Of a DNA stretch of 24,993 bases, positions 1 to 8,161 are shown one piece after another (the first letter of the stretch is position 1; every line of letters begins with the position of its first letter). The stretch is taken from contig NZ_MIHA01000038.1 in assembly GCF_001722335.1 (NCBI RefSeq), forward strand, positions 1 through 24,993. Reading direction: 5' to 3'. Below the pieces are notes generated by a model, which was not told the origin of the DNA, made no database searches, and saw only the letters and a list, made by a program, of their open reading frames with translations. This DNA comes from Mycolicibacterium flavescens (GTDB lineage: Bacteria > Actinomycetota > Actinomycetes > Mycobacteriales > Mycobacteriaceae). Made by a program: the position numbers and the translations under genes.

Positions 1-226
1 TGGCTTCGGACATGCCCAACCTCCAGGCCACCAAAGCCTTGAGCGACTTGACCCCGGGGGCGGCGCCCAACAATCCGTCACGATCGATCTCGGCGACAAT
101 CTCCACGACCTGAGCATCGATGGCGTTGCGCTGCCCGCACAACTCCGCCAACCGGTCATACAACTCCAACAAGCGATCAACCCGACTCACCGCCGGAGCA
201 TCACCACAAGCCGTCGCCGAAGACAT
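1..226 (-). CDS. 13E12-repeat / DUF222 HNH endonuclease family protein, N-terminal part (runs off the left edge)
   Basis: The reverse strand is open from an ATG at 226 to the left edge and gives 75 residues. It opens MSSATACGDAPAVSRVDRLL and continues with a helical stretch containing LYDRLAELCGQRNAIDAQV and then DGLLGAAPGVKSLKALVAW. This is the typical head of the mycobacterial 13E12 repeat family, in which an N-terminal DUF222 region precedes a C-terminal HNH nuclease motif. The HNH part would lie beyond the left edge and is not visible. These genes are multicopy in mycobacteria and are often found beside rearranged or acquired DNA. Function is inferred from family resemblance only; whether the gene is intact cannot be judged here. 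Confidence 0.7.
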   Translation of the reverse strand, partial: MSSATACGDAPAVSRVDRLLELYDRLAELCGQRNAIDAQVVEIVAEIDRDGLLGAAPGVKSLKALVAWRLGMSEA

Positions 227-272
227 AACCCCATCATGCCAACACGGTCCGACAAAAAATTGCGCCGCGCGA

Positions 273-2480
273 CTAGACCGCAGCGTTGGAGGCCGTCGCG
301 TCGGACATAAGCACGCTCAGGTGCTGCCAGTAGATCCAGTCGGCGATGGCCGCACGTTGATCGACCGCCTCTGTCGCGGTGTGTGCGCGGTGGAGGGCGA
401 TCTCCTGGGCGTGGTCGGCGTAGGTGACGAAGGCTTCGAGTTGGACTTGAGCGCGGTCGGGGGCGTTACTGAGGAGAGGGCGGAAAACCTCGAACCACAG
501 GTCGGCGCGCCTGTCTTCGGGAGGCTTCGCGTCAGTGGGCGACGGCGGCAGCAGATCGGTCAGACCGGCTGGGGTAATGGCTGCCAATTGTGTTGCCGCA
601 CTGGGCGCTATCACCTGGAGGCGATGGCGGCCTTCCATCTGGCCGCTTTCGGGGATGTCGTCGGGACGGAGAATGATCTTGGGTGCGCCGGGGTCGAATC
701 CCTTGAACTGGTCCTCGGTGGCGATTACGGCGCGCAGCTCGAGGTTGTGGTGCTGGGCCCAGCCGTGGAGCGCGAGGATCGGATACGTCGTCCAAGTGCC
801 ACGCAGGTTGGCCGGGATGGATTCGTCGGCTGTGACCATGTGAACTTGGTCCGGGAGATTGACTCCTTCGGGGATATAGCCCAGTCCGTAGTTGTTGGCG
901 ACGACGATTGTCCCGTCCTTGGCCAATCCGGTGAGCCAGAAGAAGCCGATGTCGGTGATCCCGACGTTGAGTGCTGCGGCCACGCGCTGAGCGAGTTGCG
1001 CCGGGTCAGCGCTATTCGCGCGGCGCAGAGTCGCGGCGATGGCTTCGCGCTGTGCGCGCGCGGCCGAAACGGGCACGGGCGCGGGGGCTCCGACGGTGCT
1101 CGAGCCCGCCGCGGCGGCGGGCGGCACTACCGGACCGCCAGTGGCAGCCGGTGCGATCGGTGCCGCCGGCGGAGGGGTGGCCGGCGGACCGAGCTGAACC
1201 GGTGGGGCAGGGGCAGCACCGGCCGCGGGAGGAGGAGCGATTGGCGCCTGACCGGCGCCAGCAGGTGGGCCAGCCGCGGAAGGAGTTTGTGCCGGCGACG
1301 AGGCTGCCGGTGTGTCGGGAAGCGGGGGAGCCGTCGGTGGTTGCGCGATAGGCGCGGATGCCAACGGCGCGGATGGCTGTGGCGGTGGAATCGGTTGTTG
1401 CGCAGCGGCCTTGGCTGCGGCATCAGCCATGGACCGCTGGAACTCGGCGAGCTGCGCCTGGCTGGAGGTAGGCGTGGTGGGTGCGGTGAGACTCGCCGAC
1501 GATGCGGCTGGAGTGCTGGGCGCGGATGGTGCGGCAAGGCCTGAGGAAGCGGACGACCCGGACGTTGCCGTCACAGGGCTCGACGGAGCACCGACACGCG
1601 GCGGCGCAGGTGGATTGGAGCCTCCACTGATAGGCGGTGCCATTGGAGCTGAGGGTGCTCCGGTGGCTGGAGGTCCAGATGGTTGCGGTGAAGTGCCCGA
1701 TCCAGTTGGTTCATTAGGGATCGAATTGTCGGGATTCACCGATGGTGCGGGGGGTGCGCTTCTTCCAGGTGACTCGGCGTCGTCGCCAACGATGGGGTCT
1801 ATCGGCTCCGGCGGTCCGTCCGCGGGTGGCGCGGGCGGGCCCTCCGGAATGGGAGATTCCAGGAACCCGTCCATGGGCACCCGGTTGCCAGCTGGCCTCG
1901 CAAGGAAGAGGTCATCCGTTTCCTCAGTTCTACCGTGGAGCATCTCGGTGTCTTGCTTGGCTGGTCCCTCCCCCTCGTTGTCCTCGCCGACGATTGGCGC
2001 AATCGTCCCTGCCGCATGCATGACAGTTGACCTGTTCTGCTTGCGTATTGCGGCGATACCTTCCTCGATGGCGCGCGTTTTCGCTTCCTCCGGCAGGTCT
2101 TCAAGGCCTTTGACCCAATCCAGGATCTGATTGGCGACTACAACCAGGTTTGAGATAGAGCTCTTAGCATCCTTGGTCGCTGCCGCGCCGTCTCGGAACA
2201 GGTCGGCTGAAGCGTTCAGGCGCTGCTTAACTGATTCAAGATCGTCGATGCGCTGGTTGAGTGCCCCGTTGGCAGAGGTGGCCCCAAGCCCTGACCAAAT
2301 GCCAACCCCGCTGAACAGATTGGAGCGCTCACCTTCTGCTGTTTCTATAGAAGCTCCTAGCGATTCGGATGCGTCTTGGAAGGCCTGTCGGCATGAGTCG
2401 AGGACATCCTCATCAACCTCTGGCCATGTACCCAAAGGAGTTGTGAGGCCGTAGGGATCATCGGGCCTGGACATTCCCAT
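273..2480 (-). CDS. ESX-associated modular protein: WxG-type helical head, Pro/Ala-rich linker, mycobacterial C-terminal domain
   Basis: This 735-aa protein is the last gene of a three-gene minus-strand cassette. Residues 1-150 are predicted helical with a W62-S63-G64 motif in the position expected for a WXG100-like hairpin. Residues ~175-490 are a low-complexity Pro/Ala/Ser linker. Residues ~500-735 form a folded module containing DIGFFWLTGLAKDGTIVVAN, followed by LPDQVHMVTADESIPA, and ending near a WIYWQHLSVLMSD stretch. From memory this C-terminal module resembles the mycobacterial DUF5632/DUF5631 arrangement of Rv0029 and Rv2082; I could not check this. The start is the ATG at 2480, with GAAGG seven bases upstream and only three bases after the previous stop (TGA-CAT-ATG). 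An alternative ATG lies two codons further in. No signal peptide or membrane segment is visible. A role as a secreted or secretion-associated ESX protein is inference. Confidence 0.75.
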   Translation of the reverse strand: MGMSRPDDPYGLTTPLGTWPEVDEDVLDSCRQAFQDASESLGASIETAEGERSNLFSGVGIWSGLGATSANGALNQRIDDLESVKQRLNASADLFRDGAAATKDAKSSISNLVVVANQILDWVKGLEDLPEEAKTRAIEEGIAAIRKQNRSTVMHAAGTIAPIVGEDNEGEGPAKQDTEMLHGRTEETDDLFLARPAGNRVPMDGFLESPIPEGPPAPPADGPPEPIDPIVGDDAESPGRSAPPAPSVNPDNSIPNEPTGSGTSPQPSGPPATGAPSAPMAPPISGGSNPPAPPRVGAPSSPVTATSGSSASSGLAAPSAPSTPAASSASLTAPTTPTSSQAQLAEFQRSMADAAAKAAAQQPIPPPQPSAPLASAPIAQPPTAPPLPDTPAASSPAQTPSAAGPPAGAGQAPIAPPPAAGAAPAPPVQLGPPATPPPAAPIAPAATGGPVVPPAAAAGSSTVGAPAPVPVSAARAQREAIAATLRRANSADPAQLAQRVAAALNVGITDIGFFWLTGLAKDGTIVVANNYGLGYIPEGVNLPDQVHMVTADESIPANLRGTWTTYPILALHGWAQHHNLELRAVIATEDQFKGFDPGAPKIILRPDDIPESGQMEGRHRLQVIAPSAATQLAAITPAGLTDLLPPSPTDAKPPEDRRADLWFEVFRPLLSNAPDRAQVQLEAFVTYADHAQEIALHRAHTATEAVDQRAAIADWIYWQHLSVLMSDATASNAAV

Positions 2481-2483
2481 ATG

Positions 2484-3629
2484 TCAACCTTCTGCTGCCC
2501 TACAGGCGTTATAGACAGTGGATGCTGCCGCACCTCCGGCGGACGCGAGGTAAGAATCTGCGGACGTGTATGAGGGGAGTGCTGCGGCGTAGGCGCGACG
2601 GTACTGTGCCGAAAAGATCATGAAATCCTGGCTCACCGCGTTTTCCGTCCGCCCGGCTAGCTCAAGGGCTTGATCGGAGAACTCGTTGAACGATTCGATC
2701 GTTCCGTCGATGATCCTCCTTTGATCGGCGGTCCACTGACTAGCGGGAATCGCTGAATCCAGAGACTGCCAATCTGTTGTTTCGCGGTCGAGTTTGCTTA
2801 ACAGACCTTCCCAGTCGGCACAAACCGGATCGGTGGTGCGCATGAAGCGTTGCGCGTCATTCGGATCGCTCAAAGGCGCAGTGGCGACTGGGTCTGTTCG
2901 GGCGGGGATCAGCGGAGAACGAGCGGCTGCCGACTTGAAATCGATTGCGTCACATGCGTAAACGAGAGCAGCGCTGCTATTTGTCATGACGCGGGCAAGA
3001 CTCTCGTCTTCGGGTGTGTAATTCGATAGCGATTCGCTGTATGCCCGAGCGTACGCGATGAACTGTTCGTAGAATTCGCGCATTACCCGGTGGGGTGTCA
3101 ACCGAGCAAGGGGAACTGTCTGCTGCGCCGCGACTAGCGCAGCCTTCTGCACCTCTTCGTATTGAGCGCGCTGTTCGGAGGTCCACTGGCTTCCCGGCAC
3201 CGACGAATCGCGTCGATTCCATCCCTTCCTCTGGATTCCACCGAAGGTTTCAATGATCGGTCCCCACGCTGCGCAGCTCGGATCCTCGGTGATGATGTTG
3301 ACCGGCCCTTTGTCATCGGCGCTTGCGAGACCATAGGTCTCACCGGGTGGGGTCGGATCGTCACCGCCGCTGTTGCCTGATGTCACTGAAATCGTCACTG
3401 CTGCAGTCACTCCGACGACGGCGAGCAAGGCGACAGCTCCGAGTGCCCATTTCCAGCCGTTGCGCTTCTTCGGCGGTGGACCGGGCGACCATTGCTGCTG
3501 GGGCCACGGCGGTTGCTGTGGCGGCGGACCCCACTGCCCTGGATTCCCCTGCGGCGGACCGTAATTGCCGGGCGGATGACCCTGCGGCGGGGGGCCCTGT
3601 GGGGGCGGACCTTGCGGTGGGTAGTTCAC
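2484..3629 (-). CDS. Proline-rich single-pass membrane protein with a duplicated extracytoplasmic domain
   Basis: The 381-aa protein has a Pro/Gln/Gly-rich tail (residues 1-53, PPQG-type repeats), a basic KKR at 54-56, and one membrane helix (about 60-82). An outer region follows that contains the same ~115-residue domain twice (about 116-231 and 267-380). Shared positions include DPxCAxW, then SxxPxSQWTxxQR, an alanine- and aromatic-rich helix, SYT/NYT, and a terminal Cys (C119/C226 in copy 1, C270/C376 in copy 2). One disulfide per copy is likely but inferred. The start is a GTG at 3629 that overlaps the TGA of the upstream EspC-like gene (GTGA, 4 bp), so translation is probably coupled. 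Proline-rich tail plus membrane helix plus outer domain is common in mycobacterial envelope proteins. I do not recognise a named family. Confidence 0.8.
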   Translation of the reverse strand: MNYPPQGPPPQGPPPQGHPPGNYGPPQGNPGQWGPPPQQPPWPQQQWSPGPPPKKRNGWKWALGAVALLAVVGVTAAVTISVTSGNSGGDDPTPPGETYGLASADDKGPVNIITEDPSCAAWGPIIETFGGIQRKGWNRRDSSVPGSQWTSEQRAQYEEVQKAALVAAQQTVPLARLTPHRVMREFYEQFIAYARAYSESLSNYTPEDESLARVMTNSSAALVYACDAIDFKSAAARSPLIPARTDPVATAPLSDPNDAQRFMRTTDPVCADWEGLLSKLDRETTDWQSLDSAIPASQWTADQRRIIDGTIESFNEFSDQALELAGRTENAVSQDFMIFSAQYRRAYAAALPSYTSADSYLASAGGAAASTVYNACRAAEG

Positions 3630-4381
3630 AGTGCGATCTCCGGTCGCTCAGGTTTCACATTCGGCTCAGTCTTCTGTCCAGCCAATGATTCTGGCGTCCG
3701 CTTGCCTGTTTCAGGCCCCGGCGCTGCCTGCTCGTCAGCCGGCGCATCCACAATCGTGGGCTCTTGCTCGGCTGGACTCTCTTCGTCCTTGCCGACCGTC
3801 TCCGACAGTTGACTGGCCTGTTGCACCGCCTGTTGCGCGGCCTGCTGGACCGCCTGCGGGACGGCACCAAGCATGCCGCCCATCTGCGTCGAGGCTTGTG
3901 CCGCCTGTTGTGCCATCTGCACCGGCGTCTGGATCCCCTGACCGGCCTGCGGCGCGCTGGCCGACACCTGCTGGACGCCTCCGACTGGTGAACCTGCGCC
4001 CGTCGCAGGCGCGGTACCGGTAGAACCACCGCCTCCCGTGGCCGGTGCGCCGCCCCCTGGGGTTCCACCGCTGGCCGCTTCCTCGAACAAACCCAGCCGC
4101 TTCAGGATGTCCTCGGCAATCTGCCGGTCCACCGCGTCGTACGTGTTCGCTGCGTTGATCACGTTCTGCGCGTACCGCGCCAGCGCTTCTTTGGCGACCG
4201 GCATCTGTGTCAGCACCGGATCGACGACTTCGGCCACTTTCGTCGCGATCGCGGTCGACAGTGCGTCACCGCCTGTCGGACTGTAGGACGCGGGAGGTTC
4301 AGGGATGTCGTTCGCGAGCGCCTGCAGCTTGCCACCGGACTTCGCAACGAGTTCGGTGTCGACCCGCAAGGTCTCAGTCAT
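3626..4381 (-). CDS. EspC-like type VII secretion substrate with extended Ala/Gly/Gln-rich C-terminus
   Basis: The 251-aa protein begins MTETLRVDTELVAKSGGKLQ and forms a helical pair up to about residue 100. Its second helix ends in Y81-D-A-V-D85, which fits the YxxxD/E signal of ESX (type VII) substrates. This resembles the EspC/DUF2580 family, but EspC itself is only about 100 aa. Here the tail (residues ~103-251) is low complexity, first Gly/Thr-rich, then Gln/Ala-rich (QQAAQQAVQQASQ), then acidic and proline-rich. A GGAGAGA Shine-Dalgarno sits just before the ATG at 4381. It is the first gene of the cassette, and the next gene starts within its stop codon. Secretion through an ESX system is inferred from the motif and the family; no ESX core gene lies in this window. 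Confidence 0.75.
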   Translation of the reverse strand: MTETLRVDTELVAKSGGKLQALANDIPEPPASYSPTGGDALSTAIATKVAEVVDPVLTQMPVAKEALARYAQNVINAANTYDAVDRQIAEDILKRLGLFEEAASGGTPGGGAPATGGGGSTGTAPATGAGSPVGGVQQVSASAPQAGQGIQTPVQMAQQAAQASTQMGGMLGAVPQAVQQAAQQAVQQASQLSETVGKDEESPAEQEPTIVDAPADEQAAPGPETGKRTPESLAGQKTEPNVKPERPEIAL

Positions 4382-4690
4382 CGTCTCTCCGCATAGCGAT
4401 CAACTCCGCCAGAAAAAAGCGACGTCCAAGCGTCACCGATGAAAATGCTACCTGAGCAGCAATGCCCTCCACTCCGCCAATCTTGGGCCATTCCGCGAGT
4501 CAATAGCGCCTCGCACCAAGCGCCTATCCGCCTCCAGCCACCTCCGACGAGTTACTCTTCTCTGGCGATAATCAACGTGGACCGCGCAGGCCAAAAGTAA
4601 ATTCCCATTTCTGCCAGCAAACGTCAGGTTTCGGTTGAACAGTAATAAAGAGCAAACAGATCGACATCCCTCTCGACTAACGTTGACCCC
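4382..4690. other. Intergenic spacer between the ESX-type cassette and the O-methyltransferase
   Basis: No convincing coding sequence is visible in these 309 bases. The segment is more AT-rich than the genes to its right, with runs such as AGAAAAAAGC and AGTAATAAAGAGC. It should hold the leftward promoter of the cassette and the rightward promoter of the O-methyltransferase. It also marks the boundary between accessory DNA and the conserved Rv0187-like block. Confidence 0.5.
4678..4690 (+). promoter_or_regulatory. Candidate -10 box for leaderless transcription of the O-methyltransferase
   Basis: TAACGT (4678-4683) fits the mycobacterial TANNNT -10 pattern and lies exactly seven bases before the GTG at 4691. 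No Shine-Dalgarno is visible. The transcript would therefore be expected to start at or next to the start codon. This is inference from spacing. Confidence 0.45.
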
Positions 4691-5353
4691 GTGGCCGACC
4701 CCGATCCCAAAGCCCTCGACAACCTTTTCACCGAGCTGCTGAACACCGAAGACGACGCACTGCGCGCGGCCCGCGAATCCGCCGACGCCGCCGGTATGCC
4801 CGCCATCGAGGTCTCCGCCCAGCACGGCAAGCTGCTCCATCTGCTGACCACGATGGCCCGGGCCACCCGAGTCCTGGAGATCGGCACCCTCGCCGGGTAC
4901 AGCACCATCAACCTCGCCCGCGGCGTCGGGGCCGACGGTCACGTCGTCACCCTCGAGTACGAGTCCCGCCACGCTGACGTCGCCCGCGACAACCTCGAGC
5001 GCGCCGGCGTCTGCGACCGCGTCGAGATCATCGTCGGCACCGCGCTGGACACCCTGCCCACCCTTGCCGACCGCGGCGACACCTTCGACCTGACCTTCAT
5101 CGACGCCGACAAGGAGAACAACAGCGCCTACGTCGAATGGGCGGTCAAGCTCGGCCACCCGGGCTCGATCATCGTCGTCGACAACATCGCCCGCTTCGGC
5201 CGCGTCCTCGACCCAGCCCCCGACGACCAGCAAGCCCGCGCCGTGCGCGACATGCTCAAAATGATGGGCCAGCACCCCCGCCTCGAAGTCGCCGCCATCC
5301 AGACCGTCGGCACCAAAGGATGGGACGGCTTCGCCCTCGCCCGCATCTCCTGA
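4691..5353 (+). CDS. Class I SAM-dependent O-methyltransferase (CCoAOMT/COMT-like, Rv0187 type)
   Basis: The 220-aa protein is expected to transfer a methyl group from SAM to a hydroxyl group in a divalent-metal-dependent reaction in the cytoplasm; its substrate is unknown. Motif I (VLEIGTLAGYST, residues 61-72) binds SAM. FIDADKENN (136-144) supplies the metal-binding Asp of the caffeoyl-CoA O-methyltransferase family, and IVVDNIARFG (161-170) is the following strand and loop. Length and sequence match mycobacterial Rv0187-type enzymes, and the gene opens the Rv0187-like block. The GTG start is supported by a -10 box seven bases upstream. The overlapping reading frame on the other strand is a shadow. 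Confidence 0.9.
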   Translation: MADPDPKALDNLFTELLNTEDDALRAARESADAAGMPAIEVSAQHGKLLHLLTTMARATRVLEIGTLAGYSTINLARGVGADGHVVTLEYESRHADVARDNLERAGVCDRVEIIVGTALDTLPTLADRGDTFDLTFIDADKENNSAYVEWAVKLGHPGSIIVVDNIARFGRVLDPAPDDQQARAVRDMLKMMGQHPRLEVAAIQTVGTKGWDGFALARIS

Positions 5354-5433
5354 CGCCACGGTGATCGTCGATTCGGCGATCCGCAGCCCCGCCGTGTGCT
5401 AGCAAGAGCCAACGAAACCGCCAGGGGGCAACC

Positions 5434-5946
5434 ATGAAGTCATTCGCCATCGTCATCGCCGGCTGTACCGCCCTCACCCTGGCACCCGCCGCCAACGCCG
5501 ACCGCCCCGAGCCCGTCCCGATGTACGGCTACTACAACGCGCTGATCGACCACTCCCGTCAGACGTTCAACGGTCTGCCCGCCGCGTCGGACCCCTCCAC
5601 GTTTCTGGGCCTTTTCACCACCAACTGCGACGTGAACGGATGCCTGTCGCGCTGGCTCCGCGAGACCGAGATCACCCAGAACCCGAACGCACCAGCTGAA
5701 TTCGAGTACCGCTGGAACAACGACCGCTGGGAATCCGGCGGCGACTACCCGTTCTATTGCAATCCCGACGGCAGTGGCGGCATCGTGAACACCCAACGCT
5801 CGGAGTGGCTCAAATCCAACGGCGACGGCAGCTTCTTCGGCGAACGAACGTTCGTCGTCCCCGCCCCCGGCTGCCCTGGACAAGGTCCCGGCACCTACTG
5901 GCTGCCGATCTCGTTGACGCCCATCGACCCTCCGCCGCCCCGCTGA
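5434..5946 (+). CDS. Small secreted protein of unknown function
   Basis: The 170-aa protein has a Sec signal peptide (MKSFAIVIAG, hydrophobic core, probable cleavage after Ala22 in ANA-DR). The mature part is rich in aromatic residues and has four cysteines (NCDVNGC, then FYC and PGC), which could form two disulfides outside the cell. It ends in a proline-rich IDPPPPR tail. A strong purine-rich Shine-Dalgarno (AGGGGG) precedes the ATG at 5434. The compact Cys-containing exported fold is typical of mycobacterial secreted proteins, but I do not recognise a family or function. It lies 80 bases after the methyltransferase on the same strand. Confidence 0.8.
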   Translation: MKSFAIVIAGCTALTLAPAANADRPEPVPMYGYYNALIDHSRQTFNGLPAASDPSTFLGLFTTNCDVNGCLSRWLRETEITQNPNAPAEFEYRWNNDRWESGGDYPFYCNPDGSGGIVNTQRSEWLKSNGDGSFFGERTFVVPAPGCPGQGPGTYWLPISLTPIDPPPPR

Positions 5947-5983
5947 CCGTTTAACGCTGACCGTTGCCGGGCATCAGCCAGGC

Positions 5984-6385
5984 ATGGACCTCGGATTCCG
6001 CCGCGGCATGCCGACGGTCGAACTGCACTGCGCCGCCCCGCGCGAAGCGGTGTGGGACGTCATCACCGACCTCGACACCTGGCCGCAATGGGGTCCCACC
6101 GTGTCGGGCGCCGAACTCAAGGAGCCGGGCCCGCTGCGGCTGGGCTCGGAAGGCAACGTCGTGACCCCGGTGGGGCTGAAGCTGCCGTTCACCATCACCG
6201 AGTTCCGCCCCCGCCGCTGCTGGGCGTGGCAGGTCGCGGGCGTCGGAGCCACCCGCCACGAGGTGTTCAGCGAGGGCGACGGCTCCCGCATCGTGTTCGC
6301 CGTGCCCCTGTGGGCGACCGCCTATCTGCCCGTCTGCGCGCTCGCGCTACCGCGCATTGCGCGGCTCGCCATCGACCGTCGCTAA
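5984..6385 (+). CDS. SRPBCC (START-like / polyketide cyclase-dehydrase) family protein
   Basis: The 133-aa protein has the pattern of the SRPBCC ligand-binding fold. It contains [20 protein letters not shown], then [13 protein letters not shown], a central [18 protein letters not shown] strand pair, and a final helix ([17 protein letters not shown]). Such proteins hold a small hydrophobic ligand; the ligand here is unknown. The ATG at 5984 is used, although the fold proper begins near MPTVEL at 6008, which is an alternative start. The TAA stop (6383-6385) interlocks with the TAG stop of ilvD on the other strand, so the two genes converge with a 4-bp overlap. Confidence 0.8.
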   Translation: MDLGFRRGMPTVELHCAAPREAVWDVITDLDTWPQWGPTVSGAELKEPGPLRLGSEGNVVTPVGLKLPFTITEFRPRRCWAWQVAGVGATRHEVFSEGDGSRIVFAVPLWATAYLPVCALALPRIARLAIDRR

Positions 6386-8082
6386 CCGCAGACCGCGCCG
6401 ACGGCCGCCGACCCGACCAGCTTGGTGTACTTGGCCAGCACGCCGGTCGTGTACCGCGGCGGCAGCGGCTCGAAACCCGCCTTGCGTGACTCGAATTCGG
6501 CCTCGTCGACCAGGATGTCGAGTGTCCCGTTGGCGACGTCGAGCCGGATGCGGTCACCGTCGCGCACGAACGCGATCGGCCCACCGTCGACGGCCTCCGG
6601 CGCGATGTGCCCGACGCACAAACCCGTCGTCCCGCCGGAGAACCGTCCGTCGGTCATCAGCAGCACATCCTTGCCCAGGCCGGCACCCTTGATCGCGCCG
6701 GTGATCGCCAGCATCTCGCGCATCCCCGGTCCGCCCTTGGGGCCCTCGTAGCGGATGACGACGACGTCGCCGTGCGTGATCGTCCCGTCCTCCAGCGCGT
6801 CCAGCGCTGCCCGCTCGCGCTCGAAAACCCTTGCGGTGCCTTCGAACACGTCCGAGTCGAAGCCCGCCGACTTCACCACCGCGCCCTCCGGGGCGAGTGA
6901 ACCGTGCAGGATCGTGATGCCGCCGGTCGGGTGGATCGGGTTGTTCATCGCCCGCAGCACCTTGCCGTCGGGGTCCGGGGGAGCGATGTGCGCCAGGTTC
7001 TCGGCCATCGTCTGGCCGGTCACCGTCAGGCAATCGCCGTGCAGCAGACCGGCATCCAGCAGCGCGCGCATCACGACGGGCACACCGCCGATCTCGTCGA
7101 CGTCTTTCATCACGTGCCGGCCGAACGGCTTCACGTCCGCCAGGTGCGGCACCTTCTGCCCCACTCGGGTGAAGTCGTCCAGCGTCAGCGTGACGTTGGC
7201 CTCGTTGGCGATCGCGAGCAGGTGCAGCACCGCGTTGGTGGACCCGCCGAACGCCATGACCACCGCGATCGCGTTCTCGAACGCCTCCTTGGTGAGGATG
7301 TCGCTGGCGGTGATCCCGCGGCGCAGCATCTCTACGACCGCCTCACCGGAACGGCGGGCGAAGTCCTCGCGCCGCTTGTCGACCGCCAGCGGAGATGCAC
7401 TGCCCGGCAACGACATTCCGAGTGCCTCGGCCGCGCTCGCCATGGTGTTGGCGGTGTACATGCCGCCGCAGGCACCCTCGCCCGGGCAGATCGCGCGCTC
7501 GATGATGTCGACGTCCTCACGCGACATCAGCCCGCGCGCGCACGCCCCGACCGCCTCGAAGGCGTCGATGATCGTTACTTCCTTCTCGCTGCCGTCGGTC
7601 AGCTTGGCCACACCCGGCATGATCGACCCGTTGTAGAAGAACACCGATGCCAGATCCAGTCGCGCCGCGGCCATCAGCATGCCCGGGATCGACTTGTCGC
7701 AGCCGGCCAGCAGCACGGTGCCGTCGAGGCGCTCGGCCTGCACGACGGTCTCGACGCTGTCGGCGATCACCTCGCGCGACACCAGCGAGAAGTGCATGCC
7801 CTCGTGGCCCATGGAGATGCCGTCGGACACCGAGATGGTGCCGAACTCCAGCGGGTAACCGCCGGCCTCGTGCACCCCGCTCTTGACCGATTGTGCGAGC
7901 CGTTGCAGCGACATGTTGCACGGGGTGATCTCGTTCCACGACGATCCGACACCGATCTGGGGTTTGGCCCAGTCGTCGTCACCCATCCCGACCGCCCGCA
8001 GCATCCCGCGGGCGGCGGCCTTCTCCAGGCCGTCGGTGACGTCGCGACTGCGAGGTTTGATATCCGGAGTGTCTGAGGGCAT
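6382..8082 (-). CDS. ilvD: Dihydroxy-acid dehydratase
   Basis: The 566-aa enzyme dehydrates 2,3-dihydroxy-isovalerate and -methylvalerate to the 2-oxo acids, the third step of valine and isoleucine synthesis and a source of pantothenate precursor. It uses an iron-sulfur cluster and Mg2+. Signature regions are ITPCNMSLQ (C55), [12 protein letters not shown] (C128 and K130), [20 protein letters not shown] and [20 protein letters not shown]. All three cluster-type cysteines are present and length is normal (M. tuberculosis IlvD is about 575 aa). It matches Rv0189c in position, next to ricR. The ATG at 8082 has a CATAAT -10-like box six bases upstream and no clear Shine-Dalgarno. It reads divergently from the copper operon. 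Confidence 0.97.
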   Translation of the reverse strand: MPSDTPDIKPRSRDVTDGLEKAAARGMLRAVGMGDDDWAKPQIGVGSSWNEITPCNMSLQRLAQSVKSGVHEAGGYPLEFGTISVSDGISMGHEGMHFSLVSREVIADSVETVVQAERLDGTVLLAGCDKSIPGMLMAAARLDLASVFFYNGSIMPGVAKLTDGSEKEVTIIDAFEAVGACARGLMSREDVDIIERAICPGEGACGGMYTANTMASAAEALGMSLPGSASPLAVDKRREDFARRSGEAVVEMLRRGITASDILTKEAFENAIAVVMAFGGSTNAVLHLLAIANEANVTLTLDDFTRVGQKVPHLADVKPFGRHVMKDVDEIGGVPVVMRALLDAGLLHGDCLTVTGQTMAENLAHIAPPDPDGKVLRAMNNPIHPTGGITILHGSLAPEGAVVKSAGFDSDVFEGTARVFERERAALDALEDGTITHGDVVVIRYEGPKGGPGMREMLAITGAIKGAGLGKDVLLMTDGRFSGGTTGLCVGHIAPEAVDGGPIAFVRDGDRIRLDVANGTLDILVDEAEFESRKAGFEPLPPRYTTGVLAKYTKLVGSAAVGAVCG

Positions 8083-8088
8083 CAGCCG

Positions 8089-8094
8089 ATTATG
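8089..8094 (-). promoter_or_regulatory. Candidate -10 box for ilvD (leaderless)
   Basis: Read on the minus strand this is CATAAT, close to the TATAAT consensus, followed by six bases (CGGCTG) and the ilvD ATG. Transcription probably begins at the start codon. It lies in the short divergent spacer shared with the RicR operator, so the two promoters may influence each other. Confidence 0.35.
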
Positions 8095-8127
8095 CCTTCG
8101 GCGTTTGCCCCGAACAAAACCGTTTCA

Positions 8128-8144
8128 ATACCCCACTGGGGTAT
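8128..8144. promoter_or_regulatory. RicR/CsoR-type operator
   Basis: ATACCCCACTGGGGTAT is a perfect inverted repeat with 7-bp arms around ACT. It has the TACCC...GGGTA character of CsoR/RicR copper-sensor operators. It sits just upstream of the -10 box of the lipoprotein-ricR operon, where bound RicR would block RNA polymerase. Copper binding releases CsoR-family repressors from DNA, so the operon should be copper-induced and autoregulated. The palindrome is seen directly; the regulator assignment is inference from ricR lying in the operon. Confidence 0.8.
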
Positions 8145-8148
8145 TCGG

Positions 8149-8161
8149 TACGCTGGGCGGC
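8149..8161 (+). promoter_or_regulatory. -10 box for the DUF305 lipoprotein-ricR operon (leaderless)
   Basis: TACGCT (8149-8154) fits TANNNT and is followed by seven bases and the ATG at 8162. The RicR-type palindrome ends four bases upstream of it. The same TACGCT box with similar spacing recurs before the AI-2E family gene at 23312. Confidence 0.5.

Noticed and set aside
120..1544. Long open frame on the plus strand opposite the 735-aa gene
   Set aside because: Composition is Arg/Gly-rich and typical of an antisense shadow of a Pro/Ala-rich gene; no start signal and no recognisable domain.
4448..5359. Minus-strand open frame opposite the O-methyltransferase
   Set aside because: Gly/Val/Asp-rich shadow with no family; the methyltransferase has all expected motifs.
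6904..8076. Plus-strand open frame opposite ilvD
   Set aside because: Low-complexity His/Arg/Asp-rich translation that mirrors ilvD codon bias; ilvD is unambiguous.
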